Notes: generated from the sequence alone by a model not told the origin. A DNA stretch of 64,000 nt from Microvirga sp. VF16 (GCF_016864375.1 NZ_CP069357.1:620001-684000), one strand, 5' to 3'; positions 40,735 through 49,528 are shown, counted from the first letter of the stretch. Program-made: numbers and translations.

Positions 40735-41466
40735 TGACAGGTCAACTTCCGGCTCACCTTTCACACTTCGGGCGAGCGACAGGTGCGAAGATTGGAGGCC
40801 TGCCACATCTTCTCCGGCCTGGCGGACACCCCAGCAGCCCTCCGTCTACTCTTTCTGCTCTCTGAGAGGCAGTCCGTCCGCGATCGAGCGATGGTCGACA
40901 GCACTCAGTCCTCGCTTGCTCCATATACCCATGCGACACCCGCCGCTTGGTCCGATCGCGCTCCGACGGGATCCCTGCTCAATGGAGCCGCCTGTCACTT
41001 CAGCTCAAATGTGAAAGGTCGGTTTCGACACCACCTGTCATCAGTTCCGGCCCAATCCGTCAGGTCCAGTTTCGAGACACCTTTCATTTGGGCGACAGGT
41101 CATACATGCGAGCACCTGTCATAACCTCAGCCAAACCCTTACGACGCAAAGGCTTGGCTTCTCTGACACTCCCTTGCGACTACAGATGCGGGAGGAAACC
41201 AAGCTCGCCTCCTGCCAGGAGCCTCCGCTCGACACGCTCCATCAGACGGGCCGGATCGACCACAGGTCTGCCAGAGCAAGTGACAGGTCTGGAGCAAAGC
41301 GGCCTGGCACGCCGAGCGGCCGCCCGCCCCGCCCCGCCAGTGCCATCGAGGCCGAGGGCACCCTCCCCGCCTGGTCGAGGCACACCAGCGAACCAGACGA
41401 CATGGCAGGTCAAGAAACCTTCGGCCTGTCAGAACAGTGACAGGTCATGTCACAACGGACCTGTCA
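40735..41466. repeat. Iteron-like array of TGACAGGT / ACCTGTCA
   Basis: Copies in both orientations: 40735 (TGACAGGTCA), 40778, 40991, 41033, 41094, 41114, 41281, 41425, 41438 and 41459, with degenerate relatives (TGTGAAAGGT, ACCTTTCAC) between them. Two pairs form palindromes: 41425-41444 (CCTGTCA-N6-TGACAGG) and 41438-41466 (TGACAGGTC-N11-GACCTGTCA). No convincing gene overlaps. Such arrays mark replication origins, partition sites or clustered operators; the binding protein is not identified. Confidence 0.75.
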
Positions 41467-41648
41467 CCCTTTCTCCCGTTAGATCGCAGTCGATCCTGGT
41501 CGCTGCAGCTCCCGGATCTCCCACGTGCACCGGCCGGACTCGCCATCTCGCCCGCCAGACTCCATTCGTGCAAAGTAAAACCCCTGTTCGGAGCGTTCAC
41601 AGAACGCCATGGGTCTTTTGCTTGGCCTGAATACATAACCTTAGCTTG

Positions 41649-42290
41649 ACGCTTCAGCGTAACGCATAACAGCGGGTGTACCCCCGCGATCCAACTAGAG
41701 CGTATTCACAACAGTTTGTACTGCCGGAATACGTTTTCACGGCAGACTGAGACGCGCTCTCACTGTGTGCGCGTCCCCAAACCCGCCAGGAGCGGCCTGG
41801 AGGCCGGTCGAGGCAGGGCAGGCTCAAAGGCCCTCGATCGGCTCGGGAGGGGCCACAGGCCCCGTTTCACGTCCCGCATGACCCTACCCCGCCGACGGGC
41901 ATAGCCTGCGGCTGTCGGAACACCTCTGAGGCTCACAGACCCCCAACAGGAGGGGTCCAGAGGGAGGTTTAGGGGCAGGATATTTTTTAGGCCCAATACC
42001 TCAGTTTTGGCGCAACTATCGTTTCGCCTAAAACTGATGTCTCTTACATTGGGCTCTGCGAGGCTGCCCCGGCGCGCTTTGGCTGAGGCCAAAGCGCACG
42101 ATCCAGGTGGATCGTGGCCGGGTAGGAGCGAGGCTTCAGGCTGCTGAACGCATCCCTGCCTCGCAATCCGGACGCGAAAAGCGCGTCTATCGTGAATACT
42201 ATGTGAATACTTGCCGCCGCAGAACGCTCCGGCTGCGGGCGGACGACAAGCGTCCGCATGCTCTCTCGGCCTCTGCCGCTCTCAAGAGCG
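41649..42290. other. Dense stem-loop region (candidate origin or transfer site)
   Basis: Ordered inverted repeats: ACGCT/AGCGT 41649-41660; GCGGG/CCCGC 41672-41687; AGAGCG 41697 with CGCTCT 41755 enclosing CTGCCG/CGGCAG 41721-41745; GCCCAAT 41991 with ATTGGGC 42048 enclosing TCAGTTTTGGCG/CGCCTAAAACTGA 42001-42037; GCGCTTTGGC/GCCAAAGCGC 42074-42097; CACGATCC/GGATCGTG 42097-42116; GACGCG/CGCGTC 42171-42187; GCGGACG/CGTCCGC 42239-42257; GCCGCTCT/AGAGCGGC 42273-42290. A direct repeat GTGAATAC lies at 42192 and 42203. Frames here do not look coding. Confidence 0.65.
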
Positions 42291-42663
42291 GCTCGGCCCG
42301 GCTGACAGGCAGCCGCCGCAGGTTTCCTGATCGTCCCGGCGAGAGCCGCCGGCACGATTTCCCGCTGGTTCACGGAGCCATGCGGCTCCTCTCAAGACTG
42401 ATCTTCGGTCCCTCACAGAAGCACATCGGTTGAGCCTCGTTAGGAGCGCGCTCACAGTTGCGGCGCACCACCGACTGCTCCGCCGAAGCCTCCGACCTGG
42501 GCCCGGAGGTATGTCTGGACGAACGTGGCCACGGCGAGGGAGAGCGCTGCTGCGTGCAAAATTGCAGGTGGGGCACACCGGAACCCGCCCAATTTTCGGC
42601 TGATTGCGGCTCCCTTACTAGGCCAAGCCCAAGTCGTATTGCCAACAAAGGAATGAGACGCCC
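42291..42663. other. Gene-free stretch before the NepR-like gene
   Basis: GC-rich, about 370 bp. Overlapping frames on both strands lack ribosome sites and codon structure. It presumably contains the promoter of the 42664 gene, but no clear -35/-10 pair is visible. Confidence 0.35.
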
Positions 42664-42888
42664 ATGGGTGAGGACGCACCAGAGACCCAAGGCGCGCTTG
42701 CCTTGGCATCGGCACCAGGCGGCACCGGTGGCGGCCGCAGACCTCCTGACCCGAAACTCAAGCGGTCCACCATGACCCGGCTCGGGCAGGTGCTACGGAG
42801 CGAGTATGCCTCTGTGATCAAGGAACCAGTTCCCGACGCTCTGCTTGCCCTTTTACAACCGGGCCAGGATCCCAGCCGGCCTTCCTAG
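42664..42888 (+). CDS. NepR-like anti-sigma factor
   Basis: 74 residues. After a disordered Gly/Pro/Ala start, residues 36-66 (MTRLGQVLRSEYASVIKEPV then PDALLALL) match the two-helix core of NepR, the anti-sigma factor that holds EcfG in the alphaproteobacterial general stress response and is titrated by PhyR. Ribosome site AAAGGAA upstream of ATG 42664. No ecfG or phyR is nearby, so a plasmid copy would act on the host's system; that is inference. The usual C-terminal acidic helix is shortened to QPGQDPSRPS. Confidence 0.78.
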   Translation: MGEDAPETQGALALASAPGGTGGGRRPPDPKLKRSTMTRLGQVLRSEYASVIKEPVPDALLALLQPGQDPSRPS

Positions 42889-43005
42889 AGAGCCGGCCGG
42901 CGGCTCGCAGATCGTGAGGATGTCGGTGTAGCTCAGAGCAAAGCGGTTTGCCCGCGTGGATCCGTTTCGACCCATTCGCGTTTGCCGCCTGACAAGGAGC
43001 TCCTC

Positions 43006-43212
43006 ATGGATCAAAAGCAACTCAATGACATCTGGAATAAGCACGCTAATGGCCAGAGCATTGGCTCGGACACTGCCGCAAGTTCCGACCCTCACGGCAC
43101 TGATACCATTCAGAAAGTCGATCGTGCTTGGGAACGCAAAAAGGGAGAAAAGGTCTGGACGGAGGTAAAGGATTACACTGGGAATCTGGACCCTCAAAAG
43201 ACCGAGCGGTGA
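43006..43212 (+). CDS. Hypothetical small protein
   Basis: 68 residues, hydrophilic (LNDIWNKHANGQSIGSDTAA; KVDRAWERKKGEKVWTEVKD). ATG at 43006 is preceded by AAGGAGCTCCTC. It follows the NepR-like gene by 117 bases and may be expressed with it. Function unknown. Confidence 0.6.
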   Translation: MDQKQLNDIWNKHANGQSIGSDTAASSDPHGTDTIQKVDRAWERKKGEKVWTEVKDYTGNLDPQKTER

Positions 43213-43258
43213 GCTGGAGGGTCTTACGGCCCTCCTTCCTGCCTATCCATGGTTTACT

Positions 43259-43942
43259 TCAAACCTTATCGGAGGCCCTACGTCCGTATCTGACCTGTCG
43301 GGCCTCCCCAATCACTACTCGAGTGCTCTGCACATGGCGGCGCATCAGAAGCTCGGCCAACGGCCCGTCTCCGGACTGAATTGCCTCAAATATCCGGACG
43401 TGCTCGATGTGACGCTCCTCATCCCTCCCCTCCTTCCGTCCCCAGTGCATCCGGTAGAGGATCCGGTTGTACCGCCAAAAGTCATTATTCATCAGGCGTG
43501 CGAATTCTCGGTTCCCTGAGATCTGAATGATCTTCTGGTGGAAGTCGATGTTAGGCTCATCACCAGTTGCTTCGACAGCCTCTCCTGAAATCTGGGTGGC
43601 CTCCTGATCGATGATTGCCTTCAGCTCCGCAATATCTTCCTCTGTCGCTCTCATTGCCGCTTTGTAAGCGGCTCTAGCCTCCAAGACCTCTCGCAATTCA
43701 TACAGATCGGCCACATCCTCGGGTGTGAATACCGTAACCCTAGCGCCTGAATAAGGGTGGCTCTCAACAAGACGCCTCTCCTCAAGCAAGCGTAGCGCCT
43801 CACGCACTGGTGCCCGGCTCACCCCAAGGCGCTCGGCCAGCGCAGCCTCCTTAAGCTGTGCCCCAGGCTCGAACTCACCACTGAGGATTGAGGCAGCGAT
43901 CTTTTCCGCGACAATGCTGCGAAGAGAGAGGATGTCGCTCAT
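43259..43942 (-). CDS. GntR-family transcriptional regulator, FCD (FadR) subfamily
   Basis: 227 residues. Winged helix-turn-helix at about 10-75 (LKEAALAERLGVSRAPVREA then LRLLEERRLV) and an all-helical FCD ligand domain (about 85-215) with metal-type residues in PNIDFHQKIIQISGN and AELLMRRHVQ. These regulators sense small organic acids. No metabolic gene is adjacent, so the target may be elsewhere or lost. A palindromic GTATAC site lies about 105 bp upstream (44048). Confidence 0.9.
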   Translation of the reverse strand: MSDILSLRSIVAEKIAASILSGEFEPGAQLKEAALAERLGVSRAPVREALRLLEERRLVESHPYSGARVTVFTPEDVADLYELREVLEARAAYKAAMRATEEDIAELKAIIDQEATQISGEAVEATGDEPNIDFHQKIIQISGNREFARLMNNDFWRYNRILYRMHWGRKEGRDEERHIEHVRIFEAIQSGDGPLAELLMRRHVQSTRVVIGEARQVRYGRRASDKV

Positions 43943-44047
43943 AGAAGCGTAGCCATTGTAGCCATTCTCACTTTATAACGTCAGATAAAGGACGATCCCG
44001 CCACTTCTTGGCGGTTGTGGCATAAATGTGTCTGGACTCCGGCGGTC

Positions 44048-44062
44048 CTTCGTATACAAGGT
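44048..44062. promoter_or_regulatory. Possible operator of the GntR/FCD regulator
   Basis: CTTCGTATACAAGG: near-palindrome centred on GTATAC, close to the TTGTATACAA-type sites bound by many FCD regulators. It lies between the divergent regulator gene and the small frame at 44095. Confidence 0.4.
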
Positions 44063-44094
44063 GACGAAGTTTAGTTGCGTAACAGGAGACGCCC

Positions 44095-44253
44095 ATGTGC
44101 AGGGTCGTTTCAAATTCAAATTTGCCCTTCGAAGACACAGGCAGCCAATTCGCCGTATCCCCTGCAGACTCCGCGAGCGGCCGGCAACTGCAGATCATGC
44201 CTGCTTCCAACACGCTCACTTCCCCCAACCGCAAACCGTACCTTCGGCTGTGA
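44095..44253 (+). CDS. Small ORF, possible gene remnant
   Basis: 52 residues (MCRVVSNSNLPFEDTGSQFA onward) with a good ribosome site (AACAGGAG) eight bases before ATG 44095 and a candidate operator upstream. Composition is serine-rich and unstructured. It may be the stump of a gene once controlled by the GntR regulator. Confidence 0.3.
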   Translation: MCRVVSNSNLPFEDTGSQFAVSPADSASGRQLQIMPASNTLTSPNRKPYLRL

Positions 44254-44627
44254 TCATTCCGACAATTATCGACGAGTGCCTAAGCCCCATCGGCGCTTAA
44301 ACATCCCAAACGTCAAATATCGCCGGTCCTACTCATTCCCACCAACTGAACCATCCGAGCCAAATCATCCAGCCGGAACGTTCAGCACATCGAGAAACTG
44401 CTTAGCAAAGGTCCCTTTCTGGTTCGTTACTGCCGGGGCCTTGGCAACCAAGGTCGAAAGTCACAGAAACCCACCACCCCAGGTTAGCGACCGACACGAC
44501 CAACAGTCCGTGCCAGGAACTTAAAGACCCCACAAAGCCAATTGCCAGACGGCCCTCTTCAATGGGGCGAAATAGAAAGAGGTTTCCCGAATTTGCGTTC
44601 CAGACCAGCTCTGCGCTAAAAAGGAGC
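44254..44627. other. Gene-free stretch
   Basis: About 370 bp with lower GC than average and no supported frame on either strand. Probably degraded sequence plus the promoter of the 44628 gene. Confidence 0.3.
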
Positions 44628-45254
44628 ATGACCCGAAACGCAAATCATAAATCAACGTCGCCGATCTGGACTGCCAGCATTATCTGCCTAGCGCTTGGTG
44701 GATGCCAGAGCGCTCTATTCAAATCGGCGCAGCCAGTACCCTCCTTCCAGACAAATGCCCAATTCCACGCACCCCTGCGGAAGGAGACGCCAAAGCAGAC
44801 AACGCTGGTGAGCAGCAGCGCTCATGAGTGTCTAGCTCGCGCTATGTACTTCGAGAGCAATCGAAACAGTGATGACGGAATGCTTGCCGTTGGAACTGTC
44901 GTTATGAACCGGGTCGAGTCCCCCAAGTACCCAGACACGATCTGCGAAGTTGTCGGTCAAAAAGGGCAGTTTGCCAAAGGCGTTCTGACTAAGCCAACGC
45001 CCGATCCAGGATACTCGCGCGCAAAGGTGGTCGCGTCTGAGGTTCTCACCGGCGCCAGGCACAAAGCCGTCGGGCGATCGATGTATTTCCACACTGCTGG
45101 ATTCCGGATCCCGTACAAGGATGCTCAATATTTGGTAGTGGCCGGCGGCAACGCCTTCTACACCAGGGGCGCGACGACGGATGAATCAATTCCGACCTTC
45201 ACGCCACTGAAACTTGCATCGCTTCAGTTCTCATCCGTCCAGTTTCTTCAGTGA
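44628..45254 (+). CDS. SleB-type cell-wall hydrolase, lipoprotein
   Basis: 208 residues. ATG 44628 follows AAGGAGC. An N-terminal lipoprotein signal ends in LALGG-Cys (about residue 25), so outer-membrane anchoring is likely. The Hydrolase_2 domain (about 65-195) shows CLARAMYFESNRNSDDGMLA, VGTVVMNRVESPKYPDTICE and GQFAKG, with the catalytic-type glutamate in YFES. It cleaves peptidoglycan. Near a VirB operon that lacks VirB1, it could open the wall for the secretion channel; that role is inference. Confidence 0.85.
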   Translation: MTRNANHKSTSPIWTASIICLALGGCQSALFKSAQPVPSFQTNAQFHAPLRKETPKQTTLVSSSAHECLARAMYFESNRNSDDGMLAVGTVVMNRVESPKYPDTICEVVGQKGQFAKGVLTKPTPDPGYSRAKVVASEVLTGARHKAVGRSMYFHTAGFRIPYKDAQYLVVAGGNAFYTRGATTDESIPTFTPLKLASLQFSSVQFLQ

Positions 45255-45262
45255 TATAACGC

Positions 45263-45285
45263 AAAAAGGCCGCCAAATGGCGGCC
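45263..45285 (-). terminator. Rho-independent terminator for the minus-strand gene
   Basis: GGCCGCC-ATTT-GGCGGCC (minus strand) followed by T5. It lies 55 bases beyond the stop of the 45341 gene; the plus-strand gene also converges on it. Confidence 0.8.
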
Positions 45286-45340
45286 CCCTGCGAACACCCT
45301 TACGAAATCGTCGAAGGGCTTGGTGCGTCAGAGTTCATCT

Positions 45341-45808
45341 CTACGCATTATCGATGACGTTGACATTGCTTGCGACAAGAGTCAGCGAAACAACCCGCTC
45401 GCCGTCATCTTCCGAGTACGCGAACGGAACAATCATTCCACGCACCTCGATCAAATCACCTATGTTCAGTGAGGACCTCATATCCTCACACTTTGCCGGC
45501 TTGCGCACGACAATCGTCAGCTCACACGCGCCGTCTTCCGGGATCTCGTTCAAACTCTCGGATGTTGCAAGGGCGATCTCCAGATATTTCCTCTGGCGCA
45601 TCCCCAGAACACGGCCCGAGACATTGAAGCCTGCTCTGAACTTTGGCAGATCAGCGAAAACTTCGCCCATTCGGTCCACAAAGCGCTTGTCCCGGCACAC
45701 AACGTTTGTTGCGGCCGCGACGGCTTCAGTAAGCCGGGAGAGATTTCCACTAATCGCAATTGGGTGGAAAATCGATTCCCTTATACTTCCATCAGTTGAT
45801 CCATCCAT
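45341..45808 (-). CDS. Probable OB-fold single-strand-binding-like protein
   Basis: 155 residues. Residues 50-150 read as an OB barrel: FNVSGRVLGMRQRKYLEIAL, CELTIVVRKPAKCEDMRSSL, IGDLIEVRGMIVPFAYSEDD and RVVSLTLVASNVNVID, close in plan to SSB proteins (strand 1 around residues 54-62, KPGDLVEVRG-like turn). The canonical Gly/Pro-rich acidic tail of SSB is absent. ATG at 45808 after CAGGAA. It reads away from the relaxase, sharing the 45809-46163 intergenic region. Confidence 0.6.
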   Translation of the reverse strand: MDGSTDGSIRESIFHPIAISGNLSRLTEAVAAATNVVCRDKRFVDRMGEVFADLPKFRAGFNVSGRVLGMRQRKYLEIALATSESLNEIPEDGACELTIVVRKPAKCEDMRSSLNIGDLIEVRGMIVPFAYSEDDGERVVSLTLVASNVNVIDNA

Positions 45809-46163
45809 TTCCTGGTTGCCCCTTTTGGGTGTTTGTTAAAGTCCTTTTTGGACAGGATTCTTATACTCGGTAACTCGGACATAAACAAAGCTGAATCCCT
45901 AGGATGGTAAACATCTGAACCATCAATTTTAGCAATTGTGGACAGGACTTTCGGAAATGTAAAAAACGCAATGTTTTCGCAGGATTAGCACAACATTCGT
46001 TCGCTCACGCTTCGATCAGAAAACTGCACCATTTCGGCTCAGTTTCCGCCTGACCCAAAGCGTCTCAGAGCAGGTTAATTCCGAGGTATGAAGTGGTCAT
46101 AACGTGCTTTAACTCGCCGTTTTGTGGTACATCAGGTAGGAAGTTCAATTTGCAAATCAAACG
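45809..46163. other. Divergent intergenic region upstream of the relaxase (candidate oriT)
   Basis: 355 bp, AT-rich relative to the window. It contains two direct TGGACAGGA copies (45846 and 45940), an inverted pair AATGTT/AACATT (45970-45975 and 45992-45997) and promoters for both flanking genes by position. Relaxases of this type commonly have their nick site beside the gene, but no known nic sequence is recognised. Confidence 0.4.
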
Positions 46164-48650
46164 ATGACTGAGCAAGAAGCTGAAGAAATGGTTCGCCGCG
46201 ATACCGCTCGCGCACTCGCGATCTCCGGCCGAATTGCAGACGCGGAGCGTAGAGCGCAGGAGCGGGTAAGGCGCCACAGCACGTCGCCAAAGAATTTGAA
46301 AGCTATGCTTGATGCGATGAAGTCACCTGGGCTTAGATCCGCCAGAGACTTCAATCGCTCTATGGCCTTCAAGACCGCACCGAGGCCCCAGGCCCCCGAT
46401 ACAGGTGGGGTCACGTTTCACTTTTCTGTGACTTCGGTCTCTAAAACCAACCGCACAGTCGCCGCCTACGCTGGCCGCTCGCCATCCGGGAGTGCGGAGC
46501 AGCACGAAAGCTACATTGAGCGGGACGGTGCTGCGGAGACCTTCATCGACCCGGAGTCGAAGCGGTTTGACCAGGAACAAGCGGCCGAGGGTCAGGACTA
46601 CATTGAAAGGCCAGGCGCCTCTGAGGAACTTCATGAGGACGACGGCATCATCATCTCTTCCTTCGGGAATATCGCTGATACGAAGGAGGAGCGTCTCGAG
46701 TTTTGGAAGAAACTCGAAGCCATCGAGCAGAGCCCCAGGGGGCACAAGTTCATTATCAATCCCTTTCGGGGGGCTGACTTTTGGGACGCAGTTAAGAAGC
46801 ATGCGGATTCAGGGAATGAAGTTCCGGATCCGCTCACCCGTGCCATGAAGCATTGCCTGAGTGATGTGACCCCGCTCGAAATCACCCTCAAAGACGAGCA
46901 GGCGATCGAGCTGCTCAAGTTCGCCCGTACAATGGGAGATTTCGAAACTGATGCCGCGATCAAAGTATCCCTCGGTCGGGGCGGCCGTGTTCAGACTAGA
47001 ATTATCGCCGAACTCCCCCATGAAATCACTCCGGCTCAGCGGCTTAAGCTCGCAAAGGAGTATTGCGCAGAGTTCGATCGGCTCGGTCTACCTTATTGGG
47101 CTGTGATTCACGCTCCCGACAAGCACAACGACCGGCGGAACTTTCATATCCACATCGCTCTCAGCGAGCGCCCTGCCAAGAGGATGATACACCCGACAAC
47201 GGGGAAGGAGGTATGGGATTTTGAGGTAATCGAGACGTACCAGAACAAGTGGCGGCATGTACGCACGCGATATCCGTTTGCCCAGGAGCGCATTCGAGAG
47301 ATGAATAGTCTCGCGTGGGTAGGTGTCGAGCGCCGCCGTTACAAGAACATCCTGAACAAGGCCTTAGAATCTGCAGGGAGTTCCAAGCGCTACGACCATC
47401 GCTCCTACAAAGCCATGGGAGTCACCCAGAAAGCTAAGAAGCGCATCGATCCGAAAATCTATGCAAAGGAACGCAAAGGCCAGATCACGGAACAGGGTAT
47501 CGAGGCCGCCCGGCAGCAGTGGGCAGCTGCAGCGGACGAACTTGACCAGCAGTCCAGGCAGGCCGCGACCACGGCGGTCAATGCGAGCTATAAGAACCGA
47601 GCCTTCTTCACGGCCCTCCACTCAGCCGGTCACCCGGATTCCGAGCGCTTCCAAGGATTGATCCGTAGGTCGGCCGATCTTTACGGCCTTGTGATGTCGG
47701 CCGTGGCCTCCCAAACGGCAGCAAACTTTGTGGCTGACAAGATGGTGTCCCGAGCGCGTCTCAAGAAACCCGCGCAGAGGACCAAGATCGATAGGATTCT
47801 GATAGAGGTGGCCGCGGAAATCAGAGCCACCGAAGGTAAACAGTTTGGCGCACTTGCCGATCGCTTCGCGGCTGAATACCGGGAGAAGGCCTCGCAGATT
47901 GCCCATATCCGGGCCGACTTCGCCAGATCTTTTCAAAAGCAACTTTTCGGTCAGTTCCTCGATATGTTGGCTCCCAGCAACCCGGCGCCTGGCCCGAAGC
48001 CGCGCCGCCGCGGGATGTCGCTCCAGGAGATCAGGGAAATGACCGCAGGATGGTTTCCGAAGCACACCAGCTTGTCGGATTCCCCATCCAAACCTGCACC
48101 GCAGCCTCCTCAGGGGTCGGCCGTCGATCGTTACCTCGGCAAGAACTTCTTCAATCCGAAGAACGCGGGCAAAATGCCCGAGCGCGGAGCCAAGCCGGCC
48201 TCAGCTCCCAAGTCGGCCCAGGTGACGGAGGCAACCAGTAAGCCTCAGGCTCCCGCTACATCTGTCGAGAAAACCGGGAACCCGCAGGCGCCTACCGTAG
48301 AAGTGAAGCCTCCACCGACACAAAAGGCTCCGCTCGCTCCACCGCAGCGACCAACACCAACCCCAAGTCACGCGCAAGCCGATGTGGTCGAGCGTGCATT
48401 GCCGGGCCAGGTTGATCAGAAACCGCCAGCCAAAGCCCCGGCTTCCGCGATCGTTGAACCCAAGCGCACGATCCCAGAGGTTGCTCCCATCCCGGCGCCA
48501 GTGGCCGAAGAACTCCCGCGGAAGAAGCGGAAGCCGCGGAAGACCGGCGTTGAAGAGACCCAGGAGCAGAAGCCTGCTGCCGCAGACACGGAAACCCGTC
48601 GCCGCGCAATCCTCGCCCAAAGACGGCGCACACGTGGCGAAGGCCGATAG
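46164..48650 (+). CDS. MobA/MobL (MobQ-type) conjugative relaxase
   Basis: 828 residues. An extra N-terminal helix-rich segment (1-82) precedes the relaxase fold, which starts at VTFHFSVTSVSKTNRTVAAY, with Tyr102 in AAYAGRS the probable nucleophile. The three-histidine metal site is HAPDKHNDRRNFHIHI (about 315-330). Residues 400-590 are helical and basic; the last 230 are a Pro/Ala/Lys-rich disordered tail ending in RKKRKPRKTG, likely a coupling or secretion signal. It nicks oriT, stays linked to the strand and is exported by the VirB channel. No helicase domain like that of TraA is attached. The ribosome site before ATG 46164 is weak. Confidence 0.88.
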   Translation: MTEQEAEEMVRRDTARALAISGRIADAERRAQERVRRHSTSPKNLKAMLDAMKSPGLRSARDFNRSMAFKTAPRPQAPDTGGVTFHFSVTSVSKTNRTVAAYAGRSPSGSAEQHESYIERDGAAETFIDPESKRFDQEQAAEGQDYIERPGASEELHEDDGIIISSFGNIADTKEERLEFWKKLEAIEQSPRGHKFIINPFRGADFWDAVKKHADSGNEVPDPLTRAMKHCLSDVTPLEITLKDEQAIELLKFARTMGDFETDAAIKVSLGRGGRVQTRIIAELPHEITPAQRLKLAKEYCAEFDRLGLPYWAVIHAPDKHNDRRNFHIHIALSERPAKRMIHPTTGKEVWDFEVIETYQNKWRHVRTRYPFAQERIREMNSLAWVGVERRRYKNILNKALESAGSSKRYDHRSYKAMGVTQKAKKRIDPKIYAKERKGQITEQGIEAARQQWAAAADELDQQSRQAATTAVNASYKNRAFFTALHSAGHPDSERFQGLIRRSADLYGLVMSAVASQTAANFVADKMVSRARLKKPAQRTKIDRILIEVAAEIRATEGKQFGALADRFAAEYREKASQIAHIRADFARSFQKQLFGQFLDMLAPSNPAPGPKPRRRGMSLQEIREMTAGWFPKHTSLSDSPSKPAPQPPQGSAVDRYLGKNFFNPKNAGKMPERGAKPASAPKSAQVTEATSKPQAPATSVEKTGNPQAPTVEVKPPPTQKAPLAPPQRPTPTPSHAQADVVERALPGQVDQKPPAKAPASAIVEPKRTIPEVAPIPAPVAEELPRKKRKPRKTGVEETQEQKPAAADTETRRRAILAQRRRTRGEGR

Positions 48651-48742
48651 ATTGCAGTTCAATTCCTGTTTTGTTCTTGTAATTCGGAGGAGGTTTGATA
48701 CTTTAACAGGTATCAACCTCCCCGATTCAGGAATCGACGCGC

Positions 48743-49528
48743 ATGTTCGACGCGCAATCGCTGGTGGATCTCTCCAAGAAGGGTCAAAAGCAGATCGTCG
48801 TGGCGATCCGGCTTGCTGCGGCCTTGGCTGAGAAGGGGCGCTCTATCAGCCGCCACGAGGCGGCAGCCCTTTGTCGAGTATCGGAGCTCGTTTTTGAAGA
48901 GGTTCGTAAAGACCTCGAGGAATTCTTCACGATTCACGCAGGTCGGATCACGTTCAAGGATAAAGACAGCCAGCCAGCGCCGTGGGAGATCGATGACAGT
49001 AAGGCTGACCAGAGGGTCGCTAAACATCTCGAAAGCTTGGTGAAGCGTCACGAACAACTCAACGCCGATACCCCGAAGGCTCGTGCGATCCGTTATCTCA
49101 TCGCTCTCGGAATTGCGGAGCAACAGGCACCGAAGACCTATCACTGGCTCGCCCAAGCCCACGGCCATGATCGGTTGGTACAGGCAATCGATTACTGCAA
49201 GCCACTCAATCCGGCGGAGCCAGTCGGGATGTTGCTTAACTGGCTGCGGCGCACCGCCGGAACGCCCGCATCTACCCTGCGGGTACCGAAGCCCAACGTC
49301 GTGTTCAAATTCGTCAAGCCGTCCAATCCCGAAGCCGCGAAAACCGAATTCATTGGGTGGGAGGCTCCGCCAGATGGAGTGGATCCATCGAACCCCGAAT
49401 TCAAATGGCCACAGGGAGCCCGTAGACGCATCTACCGGCAGCGGACGGGCCATATCCGGTTGGAGCTCCCTCCCCCTGATATGCCGATCCCTTCGATTCA
49501 AGAAGATATCGGCTTCCTCGTCCGCTGA
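48743..49528 (+). CDS. Unknown protein, possible replication initiator or helicase partner
   Basis: 261 residues. Residues 10-75 resemble a winged helix (QIVVAIRLAAALAEKGRSIS; RHEAAALCRVSELVFEEVRK). A helical middle includes ARAIRYLIALGIAEQQAPKT and HGHDRLVQAIDYCK. The C-terminus is Pro-rich with basic strands. No known Rep signature is seen. Position between the relaxase and a DnaB-like helicase, with an 36-base gap to the latter, suggests they work together on plasmid DNA replication. Confidence 0.55.
   Translation: MFDAQSLVDLSKKGQKQIVVAIRLAAALAEKGRSISRHEAAALCRVSELVFEEVRKDLEEFFTIHAGRITFKDKDSQPAPWEIDDSKADQRVAKHLESLVKRHEQLNADTPKARAIRYLIALGIAEQQAPKTYHWLAQAHGHDRLVQAIDYCKPLNPAEPVGMLLNWLRRTAGTPASTLRVPKPNVVFKFVKPSNPEAAKTEFIGWEAPPDGVDPSNPEFKWPQGARRRIYRQRTGHIRLELPPPDMPIPSIQEDIGFLVR

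Noticed and set aside
40947..41630. 227-codon open frame inside the repeat array
   Set aside because: No ribosome site, many rare codons and basic low-complexity sequence; it exists because GC-rich DNA has few stops. The repeats run through it without regard to codons.
42912..42980. tRNA-like GTCGGTGTAGCTCAG segment
   Set aside because: Only the D-arm resembles a tRNA; no anticodon stem, acceptor pairing or T-arm could be built.
43968..44234. 88-codon minus-strand frame upstream of the GntR gene
   Set aside because: No ribosome site, covers the putative operator and has no coherent pattern; the plus-strand 44095 frame is marginally better.
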